Below, one piece after another: positions 23,520 through 35,803 of a DNA stretch of 64,000 bases. This stretch comes from Nautilus pompilius (lineage: Eukaryota; Mollusca; Cephalopoda; Nautilida; Nautilidae): the NCBI GenBank assembly GCA_018389105.1, contig JACATO010000688.1:102001-166000 (forward strand), read 5' to 3'. How positions within the stretch are numbered: the first letter of the stretch is position 1; the number at the start of each line of letters is the position of its first letter. The notes beneath the pieces are model-generated. The model searched no databases and was not told the DNA's origin. It saw only the letters and a program-made list of their open reading frames with translations. Position numbers and translations under genes: made by a program.

Positions 23520-25600
23520 TACAGAAAGTTAATCACAAAGAAGATGCAGCAGCTTTTCATACCAAGGTGCACAAGAAAATGCACCTTTTAGGACCGGGGA
23601 ACTGGATAGGATGTTCTCACAAGAGAGACAAGCTAAGAGAACCTTCATAAAAGAAAACGAGGTTCTGCCAAACAAAACTAGGTTGAAGTCATCAAGTGCT
23701 TATGGGGGGGGGTCGCTTAAAAAAACAATTGGAAAGAATGTGACTAAAGAAGATGCAGCATGAACTAATGGCATTTCAAAATCGTTCACACCTGCATAAC
23801 TGGAGATAGCACCACAGTGCCTCCAGTATAGCAAATATTTCAAGACCTGATGGGATCACAACTGAAATGATTTTACATATACCAAAATAATGGGGGGGAG
23901 ACTGCTGTTACTTCAGTTTTTCAAAAGGTGTTTGAAAGACAGAAAATGTCTCGTGTCTGGAGATTCAGCTCTCAAGAATCTAGACCAGTTTCCCTTACAC
24001 ATCACCTGGCTGTACTAATAGAACGAGTTGTACAAAAATGTTTGCCTTGATGGGTAAAATTTCAAGCAGGTAGAATTCAGAACATCTAGATTAACATCTG
24101 ATCATCTGGTGTAGTTTACACCATCTATAAAAAAATGTAGTTCAGGAAGAGAATGCATCTACAACGTTCATAAACCTGAAATCAGTGCATATGACAAAAT
24201 AAGGGAGCTTGAGCTCTTGTATAAAATAAAATGGATGAAGGCAGTGATTGAGCTGTCTTGATCCCTGCCCTCTTTAATATTTATATCAGTAGCATCATGC
24301 AACTCACAAAAAAGGTGATATAACTTTACATGTTGACATTATTATTTGGGTTTCTAACTCCAATATTTCTGTAGTAAAAATGGTTAAAAATGACATTATG
24401 AATTCTGTTGCAGTGTGGGTAGACTTTGGAAAACTACCTTAAAGACTGTGACAAATCTCCTTACAATCAGCAATCATAGAACAAACTACAGGCCTCAAAT
24501 ATTTTACAACAGTCTGTTACTTCCTCATAACGAAACATCTTCAGGTTACACTAGACAGAAACAATATGAACAATGTTGCAGAATCACCTAGAATGAAAAT
24601 GAAGGCCATGCCCTGAATTGCAGTTACTTCTTGGGATGCTAATAGTAGATGCCTTCAGACAGTCTACAAAGTTATATGTTGACCAACCTGGAGCGTGAAA
24701 GGTTAACATGAATCATCTGCGCCTTCATAAAAGCTTGGAAACCTCAGCGTTGTTCAAAATAGAGACACAATGTTTCATGCAGCAGCAGCCTGTTATCATC
24801 ATTTTAAGAGAAGTTGGGTTGGTTTCCGATATGCTGTATCTTTAGCGCAAAGCAGTTAAATTTGTAAAAATAATGAAGAAATGTGAACGTGTGGATCACT
24901 CCACAAAAGTTATAAAACAAAATGTTCCTTATCAACTTAAATGACCAACATTATGTCTGAGTTACAAACAGGTGAGAAGTTTGTGATAAATGGGCTGATG
25001 GAGATTAATGAGAGGGAACCACTAGCTGAAACCTAGCATCTTGGTAGAGCTCCACAGAACGGTATAATCGATGAAGATCTTATCCTGCCATGTCCTAGAA
25101 AGACCACCCTCAATACTTATCCAACCTAGCGGATAAAGCATAAGCTGCATTACCTCAGGACTCAGTTTGGATATATGCAGAATGAACAGAAGAAGATGGT
25201 TTTAGGTCCAGTGATGCAGGAATTTACAAATGACGAATGGAAAAAATAAAGTTAGGTACTAGACAGTTATCTGTAGCAGCTATCGCGCAGAGACAGTTGC
25301 ACCTTTAAAAGGCTTAGAATGGCTACTTTCACTTGAAGTACCCTGCCATGTAAATATCCTCAATGACAGTAAGTATCTTCAACAATCTCTAAAGAACTCA
25401 GGAAAAACTAGTCTGAAGTTACAAGAGCAATGAATACGTAATGTGCTCACAGAGTTATCTGAATGAGGTTTCGCATTTGTATTGCAATGGCTATCAGAAC
25501 TTGTTGGTCTAAAAGGCAGTAAACAAGCTGACAGAGTGTCAAAGCTATCACTAAGTTACCACAGAGTCAAGAGAAAATTTACTTCTCAAGCATGAAATAT
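23520..25600 (+). pseudogene. Decayed LINE ORF2: reverse transcriptase plus RNase H
   Basis: Remnant of a non-LTR retrotransposon, readable in pieces across frames. In order: RPDGITTEMI (23843-23872, the usual GPDGI.. start of the RT core); RPVSLTHHLAVLIERVVQ (from 23982, matching RPISLTS..K..E); FINLK then, after a frameshift, SAYDKIRELELLYK (24167 on, motif A, with the catalytic Asp of F.D replaced by Asn); PALFNIYISSI (24264 on, motif B region); GDITLHVD (24314 on, motif C, with Gly for the first Asp of ADD); LQVTLDRN (near 24540). An RNase H segment, GFAFVLQWLSELVGLKG then SKQADRVSKLS, follows at 25467-25550, with the PSH histidine lost. Multiple stops and frameshifts show it is dead. RT followed by RNase H suggests an I/Loa/Outcast-like lineage; this is inference. 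Confidence 0.85.
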
Positions 25601-25841
25601 ACTTAAAACAAAAAATAAAGGTGTTCAAGAGCCTGAATCTAAAAACAAGATATATTTTGATTTAAAGAAGTTAGAATTAACAAATGTGTAAGTTACCTAG
25701 AGATCTACAGGTACAAACTAGCAGTCTATGTAGGTGAGTGGGTCAAAGATTCCGATTACAACACAGCTGGTCCAAAGATAAGAGGCAGCACTTTTCCAAG
25801 CATAGCTAAGATGATTTTGAAAATCTTAAATCAACAATAGA

Positions 25842-25932
25842 GTTTCTAAAGCTAGATTGGTTACTTTTTTGGAAGACCATCAGAGTAATATTCTGAAATC
25901 TTGGAGTCTGTCCACTAAGCAGGATATTAAAC
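25842..25932 (+). repeat. Unnamed dispersed repeat, copy 2
   Basis: TTTCTAAAGCTAGATTGG, then TTTTTTGGAAGACCATCAGA, ATATTCTGAAATCTTGGAG and CCACTAAGCAGG aligns in order with the copy at 17830-17945. It lies about 250 bp beyond the end of the LINE remnant, so it could be linked to that element's 3' region. Confidence 0.55.
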
Positions 25933-26955
25933 AACCCCAAAAATAGTCAAATCACACAAAAGGTCACAAAGTGTTGATTTCTCTGAATCCCACACCAAAA
26001 AAGAAAATTTGCATGCTTACATAACATTTGTTGTTTATCGAGATGTCAAGCTTTATTTCCAATTTCTGCTTCAATGCAACAAATAAATCCAGCTAATTTT
26101 TGACACCGCAGTGTACAATGCAGCCGGTTCCATTGTATAAGGAAATATCACTTCTACAAAGGGTGAGGCTGAACCGACTAACTGTTTCTTCATCCAGAGG
26201 TAATGCCGGAACAAGCTGGAAAAAAAAAATCACTTGTCAAGATAAATTTCTCTGGATGATCCAAGCACAAAAGATGCCAAAGCTGAGCAGGTGGAAAGAT
26301 GATAGCTCCTAATGAACAGGAGACAGGTCTAATAACAAATTTCACACTGTCAGAAAAGTTCTGGAACAAGCAACAATACAAAGCATACACTTTCAGCAGA
26401 AAACCTATAAGGACCACCTGGCATTTTAAATAATGCGGCACAAGTCAATATAACCCAAGAACCAGTGAACCAAAAAAAATCTAAATACAAAAAAAAAAAA
26501 AAAAAAAAATAGCCAGCGTTAATAATTCAACTAATAAGCACAAAATAATGGATATAGTAAAATCTGAACTTTGTTAAAAACTACAAAATATTACAAGAAT
26601 TGAGAGAAATATTAACACAGGCAATAAAAAACTTAAATTGTCTCAGAAAAAGGCCTAGAAAATTTACTGTCATTTTATATAATAATCTTGTTTGTTTTCT
26701 AAGACTCTGCTAGTGAAGATAAAGCATCCTTCTCTTCTTTATGTACATTTTTTTGTTTTGTAAGTTTACCAATTCCTTTGTCAGTTAGTCTTGCTGCTAA
26801 AATTTAAAATATTTTCCTTATAATATTTTAAGTTCACTGGTCTAGTAGAACTAAGGTAAGTGCTTCCTTTCACAAGGCTCCCTAATGATCATTTCTGTTT
26901 ATTATTTGTGGAACAACAAGTTTTAGTTAACACTAAATTGGCTAAGCCACGTGAG
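25933..26955. other. AT-rich non-coding stretch
   Basis: No gene seen. A pure run of 21 A lies at 26489-26509 and could be the tail of a plus-strand retroposon, but no SINE boxes were found before it. Confidence 0.5.
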
Positions 26956-26959
26956 AAAA

Positions 26960-27135
26960 CAAAGTCCCTTGTGGCATTAAATCTGGCCATATTAACAGAA
27001 GCCTGGGTCAGAAACATTAACCTGGTGCTTAGGATTAAAAGGTGTAACAATTCAAATAATAGAAAATTAATTGTCAGATGTCAATTCAAGGAGCCTGGGA
27101 TTACAGCTCCTAATATAATTTATTAGCAAATTATA
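26960..27135. promoter_or_regulatory. Candidate conserved non-coding element with two inverted repeats
   Basis: This is a dense, non-repetitive block. It includes AATTG-TCAGATGT-CAATT at 27069-27086 (5-bp arms around TGTCA/GATG-like sites) and GGAGC...GCTCC at 27090-27110 enclosing GGGATTA, a bicoid/OTX-type core. Several TAATTA/TTAATT sites flank these. The whole block is open as an 88-codon frame (26860-27126) but the peptide shows no domain, and the sequence reads more like regulatory DNA. Functional status is inference from texture only. Confidence 0.25.
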
Positions 27136-27563
27136 ATCCTATAATTATCATCAAAAAATTTTAAATGGTCTTCTGCAAATCATCTTTAATGAATCATCAT
27201 TTGATGTTCTGCGAGGGGGGGCCTTCAAAAAAGGAACAAGTGAAGACATCAGGGTTTTGGAGACTTTGATGCTGCTCTCAGGCAGACATGTTGATTAAAC
27301 AATGTGGGTGGGAGGAACCCCCTGGAGATGTTCAAAGACTCAGGAAGACTGTAACAATAGCCCATTCCTCAGAACAAATCTGCAGGAAACCATTAATGAT
27401 GCATGTTTAATACCTGACAAATGAAATTTTTTTTTTAAAATTTAAATCTTGTAAATCATTCACATTAAAAGCTTAGAAGACAATGCCATAGATTTACACC
27501 ATTCTTGCTTCAAAAGACCACAGAATTTCATCTGTTAGCTAATGAACACATTGATCTGTTTAT

Positions 27564-27696
27564 AATGATAATAATGATGATGATAATAATAACAATAATA
27601 ATAATAATACAACTAAAACAAAGATTAGTTTATGGTTTTTGTTGCAAACACTAGTCTAACTATTCATATAAGAGAGCACACACACACACACACACA
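27564..27696. repeat. Trinucleotide and (CA)n microsatellites
   Basis: Mixed AAT/GAT repeats run at 27564-27609 and a (CA)n run at 27677-27696, separated by unique AT-rich sequence. Confidence 0.85.
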
Positions 27697-27839
27697 TATA
27701 GCTGTTATCTTCAGCGAGTAGCTTACTTATATATACATTTCCGTGATAGAATTATTGTCAGAAATTGGCAAGCAAACAGAAAACATTAGATCATTAAAGC
27801 AGAAATGAAATAGATGCTGTCCTGCTTGCAGTTGTTAAA

Positions 27840-28400
27840 CATTATAATGTGGAGCTTATTGAAAGCAAACATTATTACCAGTGTTCCAACTGACGAGGCC
27901 GTAATTTGAGAAGACAATCTCTTTTATGCAGAACTCCTCATAATCTCGTGGACTGCACCCATTACTACAATGTCAGCCCACCAAGCAAGCGAAGACTCCC
28001 CATCCCCTTGGCCGATCCCTGAAGCCCACTGCTGGAGTCAAGGAAACTAATCTTCACTCACACATTACAAAGTTTCAAGTTCAAGCCAAGCCAAGATCTG
28101 CTTTCTGCACAAGAAAAATCATTCCCATCTATTAATTCTGAGAATAAAAGTTATCCGAGACAATTATCTTCCCCTTCTACAGAAGCCGAAGAATTCTGCA
28201 CTGCTTTAATTTGAAACAGAATAAACCAGTTTACTTGTTTTTTTCTTCTTCTTCTATTGTCTGCTAATGAGAACTTAATTGGTTTTTGGTAGTAGCAGTG
28301 TTGGTCTTGCCATTATAAAATCCTGAGAGCCATTAATGAGGAACTGTGATAAAAGTGCATTCAATGCATTCTCTTTCTTATAAAGGCTGAGCACAATTCT
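27840..28400. promoter_or_regulatory. Candidate regulatory block
   Basis: About 560 bp of non-repetitive DNA, richer in G+C than its surroundings, bounded by simple repeats on both sides ((CA)n at 27.7 kb and (TA)n at 28459-28475). It contains AT-core sites such as CATTAATGAGG, CTAATGAGAACTTAATTGG and TTTAATTTGAAAC, and no long ORF on either strand. The pattern resembles developmental enhancers in gene deserts; no direct evidence. Confidence 0.2.
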
Positions 28401-28458
28401 GCAACTCGTCTGTGTTTTGTACAAAAGTTATATATATTTTTTGTTTTTTAAATATAAA

Positions 28459-28475
28459 TATATATATATATATAT
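28459..28475. repeat. (TA)n microsatellite
   Basis: Short run of TA dinucleotides in AT-rich DNA. Confidence 0.8.
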
Positions 28476-29118
28476 TTATATTATTTCTGTTAACCTTAAA
28501 AAAGAAAAGAAATCTTGTGTAGTTTATTTAAGCACATTCCTTCCGATTCTCTTACTTGAACTAGTGGTATGTGATTCCTCTATGACATTCAGAAAAAGCC
28601 TTGGAACCATCCAGATGTTAACGTGGTATTTCGCTCTCCTCAGCTCTCTGTTTCAAGTACTGATTAGCTAAAGCTGTGACCTTTCTACTGTAGTCAAAGA
28701 ATGCCACCAGCCTAACCACCATTGTTTTTAGCCTGTGTACACATGCGTGGCCTCCTGATTTTGGCTGCTTTGGATGATATCTTATTTTTGCACCAAACAT
28801 TCAATGTCTGGCTCCATACTTCAGTTGGTTTCACTCTTTTGGAGGGGGGGAGAGAAATTGAAAGAAAAAGAAAATCATACTAAAAAACACAATAAGGAAA
28901 GATGTTAAAGTGACTATGTTAAAAAAAAATGATTATAACTAATAACTGTTTATTACTGTATATGGGATACATGCACCACAAAAGTCTGCAGGATGCAAGT
29001 TACCTTTCTCCAATAATATCCAATAAATGATGAAATACTGATGCAATTTTGTGGAAGATTTGCTTTATGAAATTCTGTTCCCAGCCTCACTGAGAAAGCA
29101 GTAAACCAACAATGCAAT

Positions 29119-29197
29119 TTATAAGGTTGAATTGCCTCTTCTTGGGAGGAACATGAGGGCAATACTCTGAAATATTGGAGCCACTAAACAAAGAAGA
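29119..29197 (+). repeat. Unnamed dispersed repeat, copy 3
   Basis: TTATAAGGTTGAATTGCCTC, TTGGGAGGAACATGAGGGC, AATACTCTGAAATATTGGAG and CCACTAAACAAAG correspond in order to the copies at 17830 and 25842. This copy is the most diverged and lacks the right-hand end. Confidence 0.45.
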
Positions 29198-30860
29198 ATT
29201 CATCAGACCGAAGTTCTAGTAAAACCATTACCGTAACAAGTAATCTACCTTTGATGCACATTATGTCGGATTACTTTGGAAATCAAACTAAAAAGCAAGC
29301 AGGATAAACTTAAATAATTTAACATATTTCAGTTTTTGTTTTAAAAATGAATATAGATTTTATTACATATGTTAAACTGTAGTGAATTCTGAAAGAGCCA
29401 ATGTCAGAGTATATGTATGTAGTTGGGCGCATGGCATGAAAACGACTCAGCACTAATCTTGTCAGTGGCTGGAGAGTTGTCCAGCAAATACATGATGTAT
29501 GCACTGCTTTTATCTGTTTAGTGCCTGCTAACCTCTTTCAAAATGGCGAGGCAGTGCGCCCAATGATACAGTCCTCTAAAATTCTTACCTGCAAAACTAT
29601 TTCAAAGATTTTACTTTGCTTGTAAATATTTTCTTTTGATGATGCTAGAAGTAACGAATACCACAAAATGAGACATTATAATGGCACCAGTAACAGAATT
29701 CATAATCATATAATAATGTTAATGTAATTAATATCCAGAAAAAAAGGGCTGTGGTGTTAGCCTGCCAAGAGCCATCATGTGGTTCATTAGACTTTAATAT
29801 CACTGTGGAAATTGCATGTACAGAAAAATAATATGAATCATAATGGATTTCTTCTTCTATGTTGCCATGGTGATAGGAATGTATACAGGTTCATTGTTAA
29901 CTGAAATTATCAGAGAGAAAAATAATTTACTAATTGAATGTAAAGAATTCAAATGATGAAAAAACATTAAAACAAAGTACATGACAAGTTACTTGCCCAA
30001 AGATGCTTGTGATATTGAGAATGCATTTCACTGGGTGAAAGGTGAAGGTCACTTCACCGTGATCAAGTGGCATAATCGACTGGAGAGCTACCAAGTGACA
30101 TTTTGATGACATTAACTATGAAAAAGAATATTTTTGCATACCATTAAAAATTACTTACCATGTAGCAAATAATACTGCACCTAAGGAATCAAATTAGGAA
30201 ACAAATTTTAAAAAATAAAATAGTAATTCTATTTTTATATCTGCAAATACATCTATTAAATACTTCAGAGTCACAAATCAGCAAATACAAGATGTTTATT
30301 TAAAGTCTTTGATAGGGGTTAAATGTGTAATAACTATTTAACTCTCTGAAAAAGAGCAAAATAATAAGAAATTATATGCCAAAGCTGCATGCTTGAAGCC
30401 TTTAACATATGTATTTGTTTATCAGGTTGTTGTGACAACAAAATGGCGGTGGTCAAAAAACTTAACTGCATCTTGCATAATTGAAGTCAGTTATTGCAAT
30501 GAAACAAACCCTCCAAGGAGTACAAGAATCCTCCACTGGATGTTGAAGAAGTCTGAAGGAACAGGTTCATTTAATGTCAAAATGGTACAGTAGATCAGAT
30601 GCTGCAGTAACGTTTTCAAAAAACCTGCAAAAAATCTCTTCATTCGCCATATCCCACACAGATCGAATATCCTCTTAGTTTATAAAACTTCAGAGAAGTA
30701 CTGATCACATCACCCCGGAAACAGATGGAATGGATGTGCAAAACACTTGAACAGGGTTAAATGATGCATCACAAAAACAGCAGTTTAAAGGTTCCAATGC
30801 TGTATTACTGAAAAACCAAGATGATATATTTCTCTTATGTGGTTAAACAGTTACTTCAGT
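29198..30860. other. AT-rich non-coding stretch
   Basis: No supportable gene. The 66-codon plus-strand frame at 30393-30593 has varied codons but no domain. Confidence 0.5.
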
Positions 30861-30869
30861 TAAGTACTC

Positions 30870-31225
30870 GCAAGAAGACGGTAAACCAAGCATAGCTTAT
30901 GCAAGGTTCTCCAGGGAAGAAAAATGGCCAGCAATATAATTCCAAAATTGATAAACCCTATCATTAGTATCTACAACTGTCAGTAATTTCTTCCATTCAT
31001 TAACAATTTGATTTCTAAAAAAAGTTTTCCAATATTTAAATGCGATAAGTTAATTTATAACTATGACTTCTAGTATTAGTAAATGAAAACAACCAAACGT
31101 ATCTATCTCTGTTCACATGCTCAAAATCCCTAATTATTTTGAAATCCTCTAACAGGTTCTTTTGAACAGATTATTACTTTAGCCCCTCCATTCTTCTTAC
31201 AGTCAGCATATTTTGCATATACCAT
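30870..31225 (-). pseudogene. 3' end of a CR1/L2-type LINE ORF2
   Basis: On the minus strand the conserved region beyond the RT thumb can be read across a few frameshifts: LLEDFKIIRDFEHVNRDRY (about 31150-31095), then TNTRSHSYKLTYR (about 31080-31035, the TRSHxYKL motif), then KTFFRNQIVNEWKKLLTVVD (about 31025-30965, matching the FF..RVVN.WN.LP motif). Translation ends at a TAA near 30900, soon after that motif, as in CR1, L2 and Jockey-like elements. The copy is 5'-truncated and frameshifted, the usual fate of LINE insertions. Confidence 0.8.
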
Positions 31226-31369
31226 AAACAAGTCATCAATACTTTTTTCTTTTTTTTTTTTTAGGTTCAAAGAAATTTTATTTAAATTTCGATTAGTAAC
31301 AAAAATTGATAATTTTTTTAAAATGAAAACTTATGGTCTTAAAGAATTTTAGCCAAAATTAGTTTACAT

Positions 31370-31765
31370 TGAGACTGCGAGCCGGCTACCCAACCCTACT
31401 CCCTCTCTCTCTGGAGGGGGAGGTAGGATTTTCCCAATGCTCTGACCAGTAGAAAGGTGTTTTCTCACCCAGAAATTTGGAGTCGAAAGAATATAGTTAA
31501 ACAAAAGCATATATTTATCTTATTTACTTGTAGCTCCTTTCCTCACAGCAGGCGTACCTGAAAATATAAGCTTTGTCGACGTAGCGCTCACGAGAAGTTA
31601 TTTATTTTAAAATCGTCCATTAGTGAGGGAGGCTAGAGGCCGATCTTCCGCACGTGTGGTCGGTCATCAGGGGGTACAGCGAGTTCACTTCACTTCAGCA
31701 GTTGGCAAAGCGAGTAGCCAAACGGAACAGTGGACCACTACAGTCAGTAACTTACTTACACCAGG
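31370..31765. other. Locally GC-richer block with E-box
   Basis: From about 31375 the G+C rises, with a pyrimidine/purine strip (CCCTCTCTCTCTGGAGGGGG). At 31567 there is a TATAAGC box, and at about 31651 a CACGTG E-box within CCGCACGTGTGG. No ORF of note on either strand. It could be a promoter or an LTR fragment; evidence is weak. Confidence 0.2.
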
Positions 31766-34700
31766 CATCATCACCAACAACCCCTGAAAAACTGTAGATA
31801 GAAGCCATAAAAGAAACAATCAGTTCCCACTTTACTACGTTGGCATCAGTGATCAACTAAATTGTGCATGTCACCAATCAACAGCTATAGCTTTGACCTT
31901 GACCTCCAGTTCCTCTGAAACACATTTGGAAATTTCTAATCATCCATCATTAGAATAATAAAAATTCAATGGTGCTGCTGCTGTTGTTTCTAAGTCTGGC
32001 ACGAAGGCTGGTGTTTCATTTTTATCGTGGAAATGTTCCCAGAAAGGGAGACTGAAGCTCACGACACCCTACTGAAAACAGTGGATACGACCGATAGCCA
32101 AACACAAACTCTCTTATGCCATTGGAACTAGTCAGACAAAATGAGCCTTATTTTTTGCTGGCTAATCATCCAACTTCATAAGTCTAATTTAGAAAGACTA
32201 CCTGAAGAAGGGAGTGTTAACTCCAAGTGACAATCCAAATTCATTAAAGCCGTTATGTAACAGCAGCACAGGGAATCGACCCGAGGTCTTGCAGCATTAG
32301 CTTCCTAGGATCAAATGTCCTGCCAGCAGAAACCAGTCTCGCATCAAACCAAGGCAACAGTCACCACAAAGGGCAACCACCACTGAGCTTTGCAAGCACA
32401 CTAACCTGCCCTGCCTGCAGCTTCACTATCCTCATTCACCTGTTTACTTGGGGTTCAAACAATAATTTATGCTATTCTTTACCATTTCTAATAGATTCTG
32501 CCTTTCTGAAACCAAGTGTATTATTATCCATCTCCAAACTGCCACCTATGCTGAAACTAAAACCAATTACAAATAAAAAGGGGGGGATGTGTTTCTTACA
32601 TATACTTTGAAAAATGAAAAGAAAAAAGAGGGTAAATCTTGAATGCAACGATTCTTTTCCACTTTTTATTTATTTATCAAATATTTAATTTCTCTAAACA
32701 TGGATGATGTTGCCATTTCAAAGCAAATACCAAATGAAAACCAACATCGAGCCTTTATTTTGATTCATAAATCACTCAGCAAAAGAATTAATTGATGAGG
32801 CTAAGTAACAAGTTACTGTTCTTAGCCTGATGGATGTTAGGCAGGAGAACACACCTAAAACCCCTTTTATCAGCTACCCTAAAAACCTGCTAAGTAGCGC
32901 ACCTAGAACAACATGGCTGCAACTTGAAAGTTTTCTCTGTTTACAACTTCACAGACAGACAGACATTGGAGACACACCCCAATGTTTTGATCCAAGAATC
33001 AGCAATAATTAAAGACCATCCAGCTGTACATTAAAAACGAGATATTTTCCTTATTACTTCCTTTTCTTTTACTTCTCTACACAAATTTTTATAAAAATAT
33101 TTTTTGAATTTTTATCAAATGTCAGTTTTAATGGATGGTAGCAGGCACACAGAGCAAGAAGAACAAGCCATCATCAGCATTCAGGATACTAAACCAATGT
33201 TGACAAAGTCTGAGTCCATTAAAACTCCAGAGAAGAATTAAAGAATTAAAATTTAGTTAATGCGAACTATGATAACAAATAATAAAATGGTAAGGGAAAA
33301 TTTATATAAAATATGAAATATAAAAATTGGCTTCTTCAACAGCCAGCACTAATGGGACACATTTATCATAACTGGAAAAAGATCGTCTTGAAAGGGTTAC
33401 AAAAAATCAATTCTTCAGGAGGCAATGACTTGTCAAAAAAAAATTCTTCAATACTTGAAGAACAGAATCATTCCACCTTCTGTTACTATTCTAGTAATAA
33501 TTTCCTTACACGTTTTGTCTTATTTTATTGTGTGTTGTATATAAACAATTAAGTACAATATGCTTAAGTCACTCAACTGTTAGCTTGAAGACACTGACCC
33601 CTTAATACATCACACACAGAAACAGATGAAGTGCTACACTTTTGCCTTTAGTTGAGTCAAATTACAGGACTTTCAACTTTAGATAATTAAAAGTTTTCTT
33701 TTCTTTCATTTTTAATCAGAAAGTTCGTAAATGGCACGAAAGGCAGAACGTTTTCAAGACAAGGGGAAAAAAACCTGCAGTATCATGGATCAGTCAGGGG
33801 GGGGGCTACTCTCTAAGATGCTCAGCTTCCAAATGTCTATACTTTCAAACTATTCCAATCGACAGCATATTTAAAAGGAATGAAACAAACGTTCTCAGAA
33901 ATGTTTGAAAAGTCTTACCAACATCCATCAAGCCACGGCTACCACCACTTTCATTGCCACACCAGTCTGATGTAAAATCTAAGCGCACTGATGGACTCTA
34001 AAGGGAAAGCAGTCGCAAAGATGCTAGCTATCTACGTTGCAATAATTTGGTGCCAGCAGAAACAATTTAATGAAAACCACTGATTACTAACAATTTGTCC
34101 CTTAAAATTTTAACGGTAATATATATATTTCTTAAGGCTAAAATATTTAGGCAGTGCCACTTTAACTCTTCTATCACAAAGTTCCCGAAAAAAGAGAATT
34201 CTAAAAAATCTATTGGGGAAAAAACAGATCTACCTAATAATGATGCAGTGAAGGCAATCCTTTCTATGGTAATATTATGTCTGCAAGAAAAAGAAAAACT
34301 TAAAATCTCAGTGAAGCCAGGAAATTAAACCTTGATTGAACCAGAGCAATGGTTTCCTGCGGAGAGCTGAACAGAAAAAAACAAGCCACTGGATTTTAAG
34401 AGAACGAAGGTTTTAAACATTCTACAGTTGCTGAAAAATTCAGTTTAAATAACTCCACTTCTTTTCGTTGTTGTTTTTCTATTTCTAATCACAAAGGAAT
34501 TGGGAGTAGGGGGGGATAGCAGGCAGAGTCTAAGTGAAAGTGACACTGAAGAACGTGCCAAGATTGAGAAAATTCAGTAGAATGGAGCAAGCATTCATTC
34601 CACACATCTCAGCATTGCTGACACTCCAGAGAGGCAGGAGACAAGGGCTGAAGCTCCAACAAAAAAAAAAAAAAAACTCTGAAAGACGAGGGTCAAACCA

Positions 34701-35780
34701 TCAAAAATTGATAAGAGCCCATGAGCAAAAATATATCTGCAGCCTATGTTACACAGCCACATGGTTTAAAGTCCTGCCACAGGCACATTAAGGGCTTAAA
34801 GATTGGGCAGCATAGATATATAAGCCAGAGGCAATTTCAGATGGATTCTGTTGAAAAGCAAACAATACAAGCAGCCCAAAGCCAGCCATCATTCTAGGAA
34901 TTCCATCAAATTCAGATACCATGTGATTTTTTGCGACTAGCATTACAAAATGAGACAAGAAAGGAGAAGAAAAAAGATGGCGATACGGAGGAACTAAGAC
35001 AGCTTCTCTCCTAGCAACTTTCAACAAGATGTCTTTATGTCACCGTTATAGATGTTATACAGTTTGTTTCTATACTTGTTTTTCTTTGATTGAGTTGACA
35101 ACAGTCATTTGATCAACAACAAAAACAACAACAACAAGAGACGACAATCTCAAGGTGGACGAAACACGAAAAATTTTTTAAAATAATATTTTTTTATTTT
35201 TCTTTCTAATTTAAGAAAATGACCAGCTGTTAGAAACTGATTCCCAAGTAAAATGTACCGCCTTATTAAAGCTTAAACGCTGTCCCAAAAGTTCCTCTCC
35301 TCTTTTCAGCAAGAATGAACATTCATTCATCCCTGGGTGGTAAAGGGAATCCAGAAAATCCTTGTATATTTAGAGCATACAACTAAATAAATGTAGTGGG
35401 CAGAAATGCAAACCTTCACTTGTAACAACAGCAGAACTATTTCGGCTTGCTTGCTTCATACAACATTGCCGTAGACAAACAAAGAAAACACCTGCTTCTG
35501 AGGTTTAACAGAAAGACTTTGAAGAAATATAAGGAATGAGAATGGCCATGAACATACAAATTACAAGACATGCTGGTTTTTTTTCTTCTGATATCCCAAT
35601 TCCTTAAAATCTTTAATAATAAAAAGTGTGCGCTTATAATTTATAGACAGCGCTGTGCAGTTTGTCTTCAAAATAAAAAAAAACAATAAACAGATGTTTT
35701 CTGATATATGATGCATTTTAATATGAAAACAATGATACTGAACCAAATATAAATGACCACTAGTTCTTATTTTAATAGTT
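31766..35780. other. AT-rich non-coding stretch
   Basis: No supportable gene. A short signal-peptide-like frame (MVLLLLFLSLARRLVF) occurs near 31970-32055 but closes after about 28 codons. G7 at 32580-32586, G9 at 33797-33805 and an A run near 34661-34675 are present. Confidence 0.45.
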
Positions 35781-35803
35781 TCTTTTATCTTTTTTCCACA
35801 AAG

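Noticed and set aside
32275..32310. B-box-like GGTCGATTCCC on the minus strand, possible tRNA or SINE head
   Set aside because: One base short of the B-box consensus and no A box at the right distance.
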